The notes below the pieces were generated by a model. It was not told the origin of the DNA. It was given only the letters and a program-made list of their open reading frames with translations, and did no database searches. A DNA stretch of 29,740 bases from an uncultured Ignavibacteria bacterium (GTDB lineage Bacteria > Bacteroidota > Ignavibacteria > Ignavibacteriales > Melioribacteraceae): NCBI GenBank assembly GCA_937930275.1, contig CALGLM010000123.1:1-29740 (forward strand). The letters run 5' to 3'. Below are positions 15,813 to 25,272 of the stretch, piece by piece. Made by a program: the position numbers and the translations under genes. The first letter of the stretch is position 1; each line of letters opens with the position of its first letter.

Positions 15813-18800
15813 ATGAAAAGACTTCTTCTGATTCTAACTTTTTTGTTAGCAATTTCAAGCTATGCCGCAAATCAGCCGGCGGGTCTAAAAGTAACAAATA
15901 ACGGCAGCAGTTATTCGGTTGAATTTCAGCTACCGGCGTATAATATGACCGAAATAGGTAAAGATGGTGAAAACTTTGTAAAATTATCGATTGACGGTTA
16001 CGGAATAACTTCCGAAGCCGGATATCCGGAATTACCACAAATTACGTTTAATTTAGTTGTTCCGGCAAATGCAACGGAAGAAAATATTACTGTATCTACA
16101 AACAATATTAGCTACTCTAATATTAACTTAAGCAGTAAAGTTTATCCTTTTCAAGCACCTTGGTCAAAATCTGAACCGTTAGGAAAAAGACCTTTTAATT
16201 TTAATCGTGCTTATTACGAAACTGAAGGTCGTTTAAACCAACCGACTATTAAAATTAGTGAGCCTTTTGTAATTGGCGGAGTAACCGGCGTAATGGTTAC
16301 CATCTATCCGTTTAACTATAATCCTGCTCGCAATTTATTAAAGGCGATTTCAAACGGAAGTTTCACAATTAATTTACCACAAGCAATTCAAAATTCAATA
16401 GGACATTCAGAAAGTTTTGATACTTATTTAAAAGAAATATTTACTTCTTTTAATCCGGTTAATTCCGGCAAAGGGATGAATTATTTAATTATTACCGCAC
16501 CGGAATATGAAGCTACAATGCAACAGTTTGTAAATTTTAAAGCTTCAAACGGTTATAGCGTTGCAATGTTTACAACCGCAACAACAGGTACCACAACAGC
16601 TGCAATAAAATCTTTCATTCAAACAAGGTATAATGATCCTAACTTAAAACCGGAATATATTTTGTTGGTTGGGGATGTTGATAAAATACCTTATTGGGTT
16701 GGTACGGGTGAAGGTACACCAAGTACAGATTTAAATTACGGTTTATTGGCGGGTACGGATCATTTTGCCGATGCATTTGTCGGAAGATTTTCAGTAACAT
16801 CAACAACCGAATTACAAAATATTATTAATAAAACAATTTATATGACAAACAATATCGGAACATTGCCTAAGAAAAATGTATTTATGGCATCAACCGATAA
16901 TTCTTCTATAACAGAAGGAACACATAACTATGTAATTAATACATATTTTGCTCCAAATAATTACGATAACTTAAAATTATATACCGTAACTTATAGTGCA
17001 ACAACACAACAAGTAACAAATGCAGTTAATGACGGAAAACAATTTGCAATCTACTCGGGTCACGGCGGTGAAACTTCTTGGGCTGATGGTCCTCCGTATT
17101 CACAAGCTAATGTGCGGGCTTTAACAAATTCAATTTATCCGTTTGTATATTCATTTGCATGCGTAACAGGTTCATACCAAATTGCAGAATCATTTGGCGA
17201 AACATGGATACGTATAGCAACAGGAGCTTCAAGTTTTTACGGTTCATCGGTAAACTCGTATTGGGATGAAGATGATATTTTAGAAAGAAACTTAATTAAA
17301 GCAATGTTTGACGATGATTTAACTAAAGTTACTCCTATGATGGATAAAGCTAAAGTTTATTTAGTAAATCATTTTGGCTCATTAACTGCTACAATGAAAA
17401 GATATTTGGAAATGTACAACTTAATGGGTGATCCTTCACTTCCTACAAAACGTCAAATATTACCTGATACAACACCTCCTGCACCAATTACAAATTTAAG
17501 TGCAACAGGTCAAACTTCAAATTCTATTACATTAAATTGGACTGCTCCGGCAGATACAACTTTCGGCGGAATTGCGAGCTATGATATTCGTTATTCAACT
17601 TCAAATATTGGAGACGATGCACAATTTAATAATGCTACTTCAGTAATTTATGGTGGTAACACCGATTCTGCAGGAACGCCAAAATCATATACGGTAACAG
17701 GTTTAACTGCAAATACAAATTATTATTTTGCCGTTAAAGCTCGTGACATTTGGGTAAATACTTCTACAATGTCTAATGTTGTTAGTAAATCAACTTTCCA
17801 AGCGCCTGTTATTGCTGTTAATCCTACAAGTTTAACATGCAGTTTGGAACCCGATGTTACCCAATATGATACTGTTACTATTAGTAATATAAATCTTTCA
17901 AATTCAACATTAGATTATACAGTTGAATTAAAGAATAATACTTTCCCTACAAGCGCAAAAGTTACTGCTACTTTAATACCTGTTGCTAAAGAAAAAACAG
18001 CAGTATTAAATGAAAGACAATTGAAAGAAATGGAAAATATCGAATTTGGTCAAGCAGTAAAAGGTAACGGTGGACCGGATGCTTTTGGATATAAGTGGAT
18101 TGATTCTGACGCACCGGGAGGACCACAGTATGTATGGAACGATATTTCAACAACCGGTACTTTAGTAAACAATTGGACTGCTTCCGGCTCGTATAGTGCA
18201 ACAGATGAAGGATATGTTGGACCATTAAATCTTGGATTTAACTTTAAATTCTACGGTACTGTAAGTACACAAATTTATGTACACTCAAACGGTTATATTA
18301 CGGTTGGTACACAAAGTGCTACAACATTTAGTAATACAACTATTCCTACTTCAGGTACACCTAATGCTTTAATTGCTCCTCTTTGGGATGATTTAGACGG
18401 AGGAACAACCGGAAAAGTATATTACAAAAATGACGGAAATAAATTTATTATTCAGTTTACAAACTGGCCACACTATGGTTCAAGTTCACCGGGAACTTAT
18501 ACGTTCCAAGTAGTATTAAATCAAAGCGGTAAAATTATATTCTATTACAACAATGTTTCCGGTACATTAAATTCATGTACTGTAGGTATTGAAAACCCTG
18601 ACGGAACAATAGGATTGCAAGTTGTAAAAGACGCTGTATACTTAAAGAATAATCATGCAATTCAGTTTATGGCTGAACCCGATTGGTTATTTATGACAAC
18701 ACAATCATCGGGAACATTGTATAACGGTAATAGTGCCAATGTTCAATTAAAATTCCAGACAGACGGTTTACAAAACGGTACATACGGAATGGAAGTACAC

Positions 18801-19427
18801 ATTGCAAGTAACGATCCGGTAAATCCGCTTATTATTGTTCCTGTAACTATGGAAGTAGGTGATGTAGTGCCCGTTGAATTAACTCAATTTGCAGCTTCGT
18901 TAGAAAATAGCTATACAAAACTATTGTGGTCAACGGCAACAGAAACAAATAACCAAGGTTATGAAATTCAGCGTAAGACTTCTGCCGATTGGGAAAATGT
19001 TGGATTTGTAAAAGGAAAAGGAACAACAACAGAAAAAAATAGTTATTCGTTTGTTGATGATTTAACTAACTTAAAAGCCGATAAAATTTATTATAGATTA
19101 AAACAAATAGATTTTGACGGTACGGCTCATTATTCACAAGCTGTTGAAGTTAGCTTTATACCTCAACAATTTTCATTAGATCAAAATTATCCTAATCCGT
19201 TTAACCCAAGTACTACAATTAAGTTTGCATTACCTAAAACAAGTAACGTAAAATTAATTGTATTTAATACTTTAGGTCAGGTTGTAAGCGAATTAGTAAA
19301 CGAAAAATTGGATGCAGGTTACCATTCATTCGATTTTAACGCTTCTAATTTATCAAGCGGTGTTTATTATTATAGGTTAGAAACCGAAAACTTCGTTTCT
19401 GTTAAGAAAATGATGTTAATAAAATAA
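15813..19427 (+). CDS. Type IX-secreted C25 (gingipain-like) cysteine peptidase with Fn3 and Ig-like modules
   Basis: Large exported protease of 1204 residues. A signal peptide covers about 1-19. A propeptide-like beta region (20-215) precedes the C25 domain (about 220-545). The catalytic pair is visible: His417 in YSGHGGE and Cys450 in SFACVTG, 33 residues apart, the same spacing as His211/Cys244 of gingipain RgpB. Then an Fn3 domain (about 548-660), an Ig-like domain beginning VNPTSLTC that is interrupted by a nidogen-like module (about 752-950) and closes with SNDPVNPLIIVPVTMEV, a pre-sorting beta domain (about 1017-1110) and the type A sorting domain (LDQNYPNPFNPSTTI to KKMMLIK). The CTD directs export by T9SS and removal on the cell surface. 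GAGG precedes the ATG; a strong terminator follows. Confidence 0.93.
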   Translation: MKRLLLILTFLLAISSYAANQPAGLKVTNNGSSYSVEFQLPAYNMTEIGKDGENFVKLSIDGYGITSEAGYPELPQITFNLVVPANATEENITVSTNNISYSNINLSSKVYPFQAPWSKSEPLGKRPFNFNRAYYETEGRLNQPTIKISEPFVIGGVTGVMVTIYPFNYNPARNLLKAISNGSFTINLPQAIQNSIGHSESFDTYLKEIFTSFNPVNSGKGMNYLIITAPEYEATMQQFVNFKASNGYSVAMFTTATTGTTTAAIKSFIQTRYNDPNLKPEYILLVGDVDKIPYWVGTGEGTPSTDLNYGLLAGTDHFADAFVGRFSVTSTTELQNIINKTIYMTNNIGTLPKKNVFMASTDNSSITEGTHNYVINTYFAPNNYDNLKLYTVTYSATTQQVTNAVNDGKQFAIYSGHGGETSWADGPPYSQANVRALTNSIYPFVYSFACVTGSYQIAESFGETWIRIATGASSFYGSSVNSYWDEDDILERNLIKAMFDDDLTKVTPMMDKAKVYLVNHFGSLTATMKRYLEMYNLMGDPSLPTKRQILPDTTPPAPITNLSATGQTSNSITLNWTAPADTTFGGIASYDIRYSTSNIGDDAQFNNATSVIYGGNTDSAGTPKSYTVTGLTANTNYYFAVKARDIWVNTSTMSNVVSKSTFQAPVIAVNPTSLTCSLEPDVTQYDTVTISNINLSNSTLDYTVELKNNTFPTSAKVTATLIPVAKEKTAVLNERQLKEMENIEFGQAVKGNGGPDAFGYKWIDSDAPGGPQYVWNDISTTGTLVNNWTASGSYSATDEGYVGPLNLGFNFKFYGTVSTQIYVHSNGYITVGTQSATTFSNTTIPTSGTPNALIAPLWDDLDGGTTGKVYYKNDGNKFIIQFTNWPHYGSSSPGTYTFQVVLNQSGKIIFYYNNVSGTLNSCTVGIENPDGTIGLQVVKDAVYLKNNHAIQFMAEPDWLFMTTQSSGTLYNGNSANVQLKFQTDGLQNGTYGMEVHIASNDPVNPLIIVPVTMEVGDVVPVELTQFAASLENSYTKLLWSTATETNNQGYEIQRKTSADWENVGFVKGKGTTTEKNSYSFVDDLTNLKADKIYYRLKQIDFDGTAHYSQAVEVSFIPQQFSLDQNYPNPFNPSTTIKFALPKTSNVKLIVFNTLGQVVSELVNEKLDAGYHSFDFNASNLSSGVYYYRLETENFVSVKKMMLIK

Positions 19428-19450
19428 TTTTGAACTAACTTAATAAAATT

Positions 19451-19488
19451 AAATCCCCGTACTTTTTTTTAAGGCGGGGATTTTTTTA
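19451..19488 (+). terminator. Intrinsic terminator after the C25 peptidase gene
   Basis: AATCCCCG (19452-19459) pairs with CGGGGATT (19475-19482), followed by a T-rich run to about 19488. The stop codon is about 25 bases upstream. Confidence 0.88.
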
Positions 19489-19603
19489 TTTAAAAACTTG
19501 CCAATATTAAAAAAATAGAAGTAATTTAGACGGAAATATTATTTATTTGTTTCGTCATATTTATAAAACCGCATAATCATGCTGTATATTTTAAATATTA
19601 TTT

Positions 19604-19635
19604 TTTGTAAAATAAAATTAAATTATTCAAATTTG
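19604..19635 (+). promoter_or_regulatory. Candidate promoter of the TonB receptor operon
   Basis: TTTG (19604-19607), a 20-base spacer, then CAAATTTG (19628-19635), which differs from TAnnTTTG at one position. The spacing is identical to that of the rplM and ABC operon promoters. It would start transcription about 30 bases before the ATG at 19674. Confidence 0.4.
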
Positions 19636-19673
19636 CGAAAATTAAAATATTAAAGATTTTGAAGTGAGATAGG

Positions 19674-21908
19674 ATGAAAATAAATTTACGTAGTTTAATG
19701 CTCTTCTTTTTCATTTATTATGCTAACATCATTTACGGACAATCTACAGGAACTATACGCGGGTTTTTAACTGATGAAAACAACGGTGAGGCTTTAGCGT
19801 ATGCTAATGTTTATGTAAAAGAAATGAAGGCTGGAAGTTCGACAGATGCACATGGGTATTATTTTATTAACGGTATTACCGGAAATAAAACATATACGGT
19901 GGTCTATTCGTACGTAGGGTATGAAACTAAGGAGATTAAAGTTGTTGTAAAACCTAATAAAATAACGCAAGTTGATGTATCTTTAAATTCAACAAGCTAC
20001 CAATTGGATGTAGTAGAAAAGGTCGGAGAAATTTATAAAGCCGAAAAGAATTCGACAAACTTAGGTTTGCAAAGAATATCTTTAAAAGAGCTTGAAAAAT
20101 TACCCAAAGGAGTAGAAACGGACGTTTTTCGTTCTTTACAATATCTGCCTGGTGTAAAATCAACAGGAGACGTTTCTGCCAGATATTATGTTCGTGGCGG
20201 CGCAAGTAATCAGAATTTAGTGTTGCTAAACGGTGCGACAATATATAATCCTTTTCATGCTCTGGGATTGTTTAGCGTAATTGATCCCGAGATGATAAAT
20301 AACGTTGAGTTTTTTAAAGGAGGATTTACAAGCGAGTACGGCGGAAGAATTTCTTCTGTATTAAAAGTAATTACAAAAGACGGAAATAAAAACAATTTTT
20401 CAGGAAAAGTTAGTACAAGTTTGATGACCGGAAAAATTTTATTGGAAGGTCCTTTTTGGGGAGGAGGATCATTTATTGTGACCGGAAGAGAAAGTTATTC
20501 CAATCAAATTCTTAAAAAGTTCTTAAATGAAAATACTTTACCGATAAATTTTTATGACTTTTCTTTTAAATTAAATACAAAAAATCCGTTTATTGAAAAC
20601 GGTAAATTCATTTTTTACGGATTTTTAAGCGGAGATAAGCTTGAAAATGATGATCCGACTAAAGAAGATTTTAATTGGAATAATGATGTTTTGGGGTTTG
20701 ACTGGTATCAGGTTTACGATAGTCCTTTATACAGCAAATTAAGCTTAACGCTTAGTAAATTTAACGGAGAAGTTCTACCAAAATTTAGTACTGCTAAACA
20801 AAGGAAAAACGAAGTAGTGGATTATACTTTTTCGTTTGATATGACTTATATCTCCGAAAGCAAAGACGAATTAAGTTTAGGTATGGCTTTAAAAACATTA
20901 AATACTAAACTATTACTGGAAAACAGAAGCGGAGCTCTTTCAGATGTTGAAGATTTCGGAGGAAATGTAAGCCTTTATGTAAAATATAAATTTTTACGAT
21001 TTGAGAATGTAGGGATTGATATAGGGACAAGAGTAAATACGGTTTCTTTTACGCCTAACGGAGAATTTTTATTTGAACCGAGAGTTAATGCTACTTTTAG
21101 AGTAAGCAATCCGCTGGCAGTTAAATTGGGGTGGGGAATATTTCAACAGGAAATTACTACAATAGCAGACGAGAAAGATGTAATTTCGTTATTTGAACCT
21201 TGGATAATAACGCCGGAATATTTAGATCCTGCTCGTTCAACCCATTATACGGGCGGAATTGAACTTGACTTAACAAGTAAGCTAAACTTACAAGTAGAAG
21301 GATATTATAAAAGAGTAGCAAATTTACCTTTTGTTAATGACAACAAAGTGTTTGATGAAGACCCTGATTTAGTAAGCGGAGAAGGTGAATCTTACGGTTT
21401 AGAAACATTGGTTAAATTTACCGACATGCCGTTTTCGTTTACTACATCGTATTCGCTAAGTTATGCATATAACACAGTAAATAATTGGAAATTTTATCCA
21501 AAGTATGATTCGAGACATAATTTAAATATAATAGTAGATTATAATTTCGGAGATAACTGGGTCGCAAATATTATCTGGACTTATAATACAGGATTACCAT
21601 TTACAAAACTTATTGGGTATTATGATAAGTTGTTTTCGAATAATTTCTATTCAAATTGGGTTTTTTCAAATTCGTATATGCCTTATGCAATATTAGGAGA
21701 TAAAAACGTGGGTAGGTTACCCGATTATCACCGATTGGATATTTCTCTTTCAAAAAAAATCAATCTGTTTTTTACAAAAGTTTATATAGATTTAAGTGTT
21801 ATAAATGTTTATGATAGAAAAAATATTTTTTACTTTAAACGAGATACGGGAGAAAGAGTAAATATGCTCCCGTTTTTACCTTCTGCAACAATTAAGGTTG
21901 AAATATGA
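19674..21908 (+). CDS. TonB-dependent receptor with carboxypeptidase-like N-domain
   Basis: Outer-membrane active transporter powered by TonB. A signal peptide ends near residue 22 (IIYG-Q). A CarboxypepD_reg-like domain follows (about 24-106: GTIRGFLTDENNGEALAYANV, GSSTDAHGYYFI, VGYETKE), then the plug (about 137-245: YVRGGASNQNLVLLNGATIYN, GGFTSEYGGRISSVLKVITKD) and a beta-barrel to the C-terminus, ending with VINVYDRKN and a final hydrophobic strand. At 744 residues it is compact, in the size range seen for receptors paired with small lipoproteins rather than SusC-SusD systems. The stop overlaps the next start by 4 bases (ATGA). The substrate cannot be read from the sequence. Confidence 0.92.
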   Translation: MKINLRSLMLFFFIYYANIIYGQSTGTIRGFLTDENNGEALAYANVYVKEMKAGSSTDAHGYYFINGITGNKTYTVVYSYVGYETKEIKVVVKPNKITQVDVSLNSTSYQLDVVEKVGEIYKAEKNSTNLGLQRISLKELEKLPKGVETDVFRSLQYLPGVKSTGDVSARYYVRGGASNQNLVLLNGATIYNPFHALGLFSVIDPEMINNVEFFKGGFTSEYGGRISSVLKVITKDGNKNNFSGKVSTSLMTGKILLEGPFWGGGSFIVTGRESYSNQILKKFLNENTLPINFYDFSFKLNTKNPFIENGKFIFYGFLSGDKLENDDPTKEDFNWNNDVLGFDWYQVYDSPLYSKLSLTLSKFNGEVLPKFSTAKQRKNEVVDYTFSFDMTYISESKDELSLGMALKTLNTKLLLENRSGALSDVEDFGGNVSLYVKYKFLRFENVGIDIGTRVNTVSFTPNGEFLFEPRVNATFRVSNPLAVKLGWGIFQQEITTIADEKDVISLFEPWIITPEYLDPARSTHYTGGIELDLTSKLNLQVEGYYKRVANLPFVNDNKVFDEDPDLVSGEGESYGLETLVKFTDMPFSFTTSYSLSYAYNTVNNWKFYPKYDSRHNLNIIVDYNFGDNWVANIIWTYNTGLPFTKLIGYYDKLFSNNFYSNWVFSNSYMPYAILGDKNVGRLPDYHRLDISLSKKINLFFTKVYIDLSVINVYDRKNIFYFKRDTGERVNMLPFLPSATIKVEI

Positions 21909-22861
21909 AAAAAATAGTAAATCTTTTTACTTTACTAATTGTATTAATTACTGTTTCTTGCGAAAATAATGTTAGTCCTACCGAACAGTATAAAGAAAAG
22001 TATATTTTCTATTCTATTTTAAATAGCGATGCAGATAAACAATTTGCAATGATAGTTAAAAGCTCAGGATCTATGTCCGAAGGTTCTCAATATGTTAAGG
22101 GGGCAGAAATATCAATGTATTGGGATAATAATGCGGCATTTTTTAGAGATTCGGTTTTTACATATTTTGGTAAAGAAATATTAGATCCGGCACAAAGTAC
22201 TTATTATATCCGAAATTTTAATTTTCCGTTAAATAAAAAAATTGAAATTGAAGTGTTATTGCCAAACGGAAAAAGACTTTTATCAGAAACCACTACACCA
22301 GATACGGCTTCTTTTCCCAAAAATTTCAATCCAATAATTCCGGTAGAAGAATCAAATTTAATAACCTTTACTTGGGTACCTGAAGATAAGAATCTTTATG
22401 TCGTACCAAAGCTAACATTTGTTTATTATCGTAAAATTAACGGTGTGTTTACATTGCAGGGTGAATTAGAAGTACCAATAACATATTATGAAAGGAATAC
22501 GGTATTTACTCCTATATATCCGCTTCCGCAAAAACAGACTGCAATAACATATGAAAAAGCAGCGTTGACGAGAAAAATCGCTTCAATATCTAAAGGTGAA
22601 CCTAATTCAAATGATTTTGCAGTCGGAGTATTTGCAAAGTTCAGTTTGCAAATTTATGATAGAAATTTATCATCTTATTTCAGTTCTACCAATCAACAAG
22701 TAGGGGGATATCAAGTTAGTTTGGAGCAATCAGAGTTTACCAATATTAAAGGCGGATTCGGTTTATTCGGTTCATACGTTACTCAAGTTAAAAAGATGAT
22801 TTTAGATGAAGATTATCTTAAACAGTTTGGGTATAGTATTTTATTTAACGAGGTAAACTGA
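21905..22861 (+). CDS. DUF4249-like lipoprotein partner of the TonB receptor
   Basis: Predicted lipoprotein of 318 residues; the lipobox TVSC puts the acylated Cys near residue 19. The body resembles DUF4249 proteins: a strand with V-K-G-A-E-I-S-M-Y about 60 residues in, then YYIRNFNFPLNKKIEIEVLLPNGKRLLSETTTP. Such lipoproteins commonly sit next to TonB receptors in Bacteroidota and are thought to help substrate capture. It overlaps the receptor gene by 4 bases and precedes the PEGA/propeller gene by 2 bases. The receptor partnership is inferred from gene order; the family match is moderate because no catalytic or binding motif is available to confirm it. Confidence 0.6.
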   Translation: MKKIVNLFTLLIVLITVSCENNVSPTEQYKEKYIFYSILNSDADKQFAMIVKSSGSMSEGSQYVKGAEISMYWDNNAAFFRDSVFTYFGKEILDPAQSTYYIRNFNFPLNKKIEIEVLLPNGKRLLSETTTPDTASFPKNFNPIIPVEESNLITFTWVPEDKNLYVVPKLTFVYYRKINGVFTLQGELEVPITYYERNTVFTPIYPLPQKQTAITYEKAALTRKIASISKGEPNSNDFAVGVFAKFSLQIYDRNLSSYFSSTNQQVGGYQVSLEQSEFTNIKGGFGLFGSYVTQVKKMILDEDYLKQFGYSILFNEVN

Positions 22862-22863
22862 TT

Positions 22864-24342
22864 ATGAAAAAAAATATAATTGCTCTATCTTTAGTTCTTT
22901 TAACCTTTATTAGTTGCGAACAAGATATATCAACTTCTCCTTTGGAAAGCGAACCTACAAAAGCATTTGTATTTATAACATCATATCCTTCGGGTGCAAT
23001 GATATATAAAAACGGAAAATACTCCGGAAGGAGGACGCCGGATACACTTAAGTTTGTGGATTTCGGAGAGTATTCGATAAAATTAAAAATGGAAAATTTT
23101 AGAGATACTATATTTAATTTAAAAGTTAGTGAAGAAAAACTTGATAAGATTGATATTAATTATACTACAAATCCATTGATGTTGGGGCAAATATTTTGTG
23201 TTTCAAACCCTTCAAAAGCTAAAATCTACTTAAATGATTCGTTAACTAATAAAATATCTTCCGATACGTTAAAAGGATTACTACCGGGTAAGTATAGGAT
23301 ACGTTTTTCATATCCCGAACATAGAGACGGAGAAACAAGCGTGATAGTTAGAAGTAATCAAGTAAGCAGAGCTGCGCAAACATTACAAGATACGACTTTA
23401 TGGGTTGATTATAATGACGGCAATTCGGAAATAAAATATGATTATATTAATTGTATAAAAATAGATAAAAACAATATTAAATGGTTAGGAACTGAAGGTT
23501 TTGGAATAATAAAATATGATGAAAAAGAATTTTTGAATTATAGACCTCCGACATTTCCTATACCAAGCGGATTGGTTACGGCTATTGATGTTGACGAAAA
23601 TAATGTTAAGTGGATAGCCACATACGGAGGAGTTGCGCGTTTTGATGATGTTAATTGGGTTGCATTTAGGCAATGGAATAGTCCTTTATTAAATGATTAC
23701 GTTAACGATATTAAATGCGAAAAAAACACGGGTAATATTTGGATTGCAACAAGAAGCGGAGTAAATAAATTTGACGGATTTGTCGGTTGGACAAACTATG
23801 TTTACGATTCGGTAAACGTTACATATCCATATGGTCCAATAAATTGTGTTGAGATTGATGAATACAATAACAAATGGTTCGGAAGTCCTTATATGGGAAT
23901 ATATCTTTTACAGGATACAACTTGGACAAATATGTATTACTCTCCGGAATATAACTTCTTATCTAATAGTATAGTATGTAGTGCAATAGCACCGAACGGT
24001 TATATTTGGTTAGGACACGAAAAATCGTATTATTCTGAAGAAAAAACTTTGCCGAGAGGATTTAGCTACTATAACGGCAGCAATTGGGTACTTTATCCAA
24101 ATTTATTAAACTATAATATACTTTACGATATTTATGTTGATGAAAGGGGATATAAGTGGGTTTGTACAGATAACGGATTATTTAGATTTAAGGATGCAAA
24201 CAATATACAAGTTTTTAATACATCAAATTCCGGTATTAAAAGCAATAATATTCAAGACGTAGTGAGAGATAAAGACGGAATAGTTTGGATTGCAACGGCA
24301 GGAGGAGGCTTAGTGAAATATAAAGGAGATAGAGGAAGATAA
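22864..24342 (+). CDS. Lipoprotein with two PEGA-like domains and a seven-repeat propeller
   Basis: A 492-residue predicted lipoprotein (lipobox FISC, Cys near residue 19). Two PEGA-like beta domains follow (about 35-105 with SYPSGAMIYKNGKYSGRRTPDTL; about 110-180 with SNPSKAKIYLNDSL and LLPGKYRIRF). Residues about 190-490 hold seven repeats of the two-component-regulator propeller type: NNIKWLGTEGFGIIKYD, NNVKWIATYGGVARFDD, GNIWIATRSGVNKFDG, NNKWFGSPYMGIYLL, GYIWLGH, GYKWVCTDNGLFRFKD and GIVWIATAGGGLVKYKG. These usually form the periplasmic sensor of hybrid histidine kinases, but here the chain ends after the propeller, with no kinase. As the third gene of the TonB operon it is more likely a surface substrate-binding or scaffold protein than a signalling protein. 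Confidence 0.82.
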   Translation: MKKNIIALSLVLLTFISCEQDISTSPLESEPTKAFVFITSYPSGAMIYKNGKYSGRRTPDTLKFVDFGEYSIKLKMENFRDTIFNLKVSEEKLDKIDINYTTNPLMLGQIFCVSNPSKAKIYLNDSLTNKISSDTLKGLLPGKYRIRFSYPEHRDGETSVIVRSNQVSRAAQTLQDTTLWVDYNDGNSEIKYDYINCIKIDKNNIKWLGTEGFGIIKYDEKEFLNYRPPTFPIPSGLVTAIDVDENNVKWIATYGGVARFDDVNWVAFRQWNSPLLNDYVNDIKCEKNTGNIWIATRSGVNKFDGFVGWTNYVYDSVNVTYPYGPINCVEIDEYNNKWFGSPYMGIYLLQDTTWTNMYYSPEYNFLSNSIVCSAIAPNGYIWLGHEKSYYSEEKTLPRGFSYYNGSNWVLYPNLLNYNILYDIYVDERGYKWVCTDNGLFRFKDANNIQVFNTSNSGIKSNNIQDVVRDKDGIVWIATAGGGLVKYKGDRGR

Positions 24343-24375
24343 AACAATTGTAAAATAAATGTATTAATACATAAC

Positions 24376-24413
24376 AGGTTGCCGGAAAATGAATAGGCAA
24401 CCTCTTTTATTTT
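24376..24413 (+). terminator. Intrinsic terminator after the TonB receptor operon
   Basis: AGGTTGCC (24376-24383) pairs with GGCAACCT (24396-24403) around a 12-base loop, followed by a T-rich tail. It lies 33 bases past the propeller gene stop. Confidence 0.88.
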
Positions 24414-24481
24414 AAATATCTATTTTGAGATTTGTTAAATAAAGTTTAAATTATTATTCTGATTAAAAAAATGAGGAAAAA

Positions 24482-25150
24482 ATGAAAAAATTTTACGGAA
24501 TAGCGGTAATAATATTATTTTTAAGTACTTTAGTTGCTGCACAACCTAAATCATTTGAAGGATATGTTGAGTTTAAAAGCGAATTTTCCGATGATGGTAC
24601 TGAAGGTAAATTAAACATGGATATGAATTACTTCATAAAGGGAAATAGGTTTAGAGCAGAACTTCCTTCTGCCGAAGGAACGAGTATATTAATTTCTGAC
24701 GGAAATAAAAGCTATATGCTGTTGCCTGATTTGAAGAAATACTTAGACTTATCGGGATTTGAATCAAAACAAAGCGAGGGAGATAATACGGTTGAAGATA
24801 TCAGTAAATCTAAAACAGGAGAAACAAAAGAAATACTCGGATATAAGTGTGAAAAATATGTGTTTAAGGAATCGGATAACATTAGCGAAGTATGGATTAC
24901 AAAGGAATTGGGAACCTTTATGTTTGCAGCTACTCCGATGGAAAAGTCTATTATAAGCAATAATATATTTAAAGACGGATTTTTCCCGTTAGAAATTATA
25001 ATTAAAGAATTAAACGGTACCGAGACAGGAAAAGTGTATGCGACAAAAATAGAAAAGCAAAAAGTTGGGGATAGCATGTTTGAAATTCCGTCAGATTATA
25101 GCAAAATGGACATGCCTAATATGGATTTTAATCAAATGGGAGAAGAATAA
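24482..25150 (+). CDS. DUF4412-family exported protein
   Basis: A 222-residue protein with a signal peptide (cleavage near VAA-Q, residue 20). The body has the DUF4412 layout: FEGYVEFKSEF, a beta sheet with YFIKGNRFRAELP, ISDGNKSYMLLPDLKKYLDL, then the marked TGETKEILGYKCEKYVFKE and EVWITKELGTF, and a Met/Asn/Asp-rich tail. The fold is probably related to the LolA/LolB-type half-barrel and may bind a lipid or hydrophobic ligand in the periplasm; no catalytic residues are seen. GAGG lies 6 bases before the ATG. It is transcribed alone: a terminator lies upstream and the rplM promoter lies within 55 bases of its stop. Confidence 0.8.
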   Translation: MKKFYGIAVIILFLSTLVAAQPKSFEGYVEFKSEFSDDGTEGKLNMDMNYFIKGNRFRAELPSAEGTSILISDGNKSYMLLPDLKKYLDLSGFESKQSEGDNTVEDISKSKTGETKEILGYKCEKYVFKESDNISEVWITKELGTFMFAATPMEKSIISNNIFKDGFFPLEIIIKELNGTETGKVYATKIEKQKVGDSMFEIPSDYSKMDMPNMDFNQMGEE

Positions 25151-25201
25151 AGTCGATTTTTTAGTATTAAAAGGCATATATAACAAAAAAACAACTAAAA
25201 A

Positions 25202-25233
25202 TTTGACATTTAAACAAATAAGTGATATATTTG
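25202..25233 (+). promoter_or_regulatory. Promoter of the rplM-rpsI operon
   Basis: TTTG (25202-25205), a 20-base spacer, TATATTTG (25226-25233): a perfect Bacteroidetes-type promoter. The same bases also read TTGACA with 17 bases to TATATT, close to the sigma-70 consensus. The predicted start near 25240 gives a short leader of about 33 bases before the rplM start. Confidence 0.7.
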
Positions 25234-25272
25234 TAAGCTATTGTAAAAAAATGTGTTTATCGGAGGAAAAAG

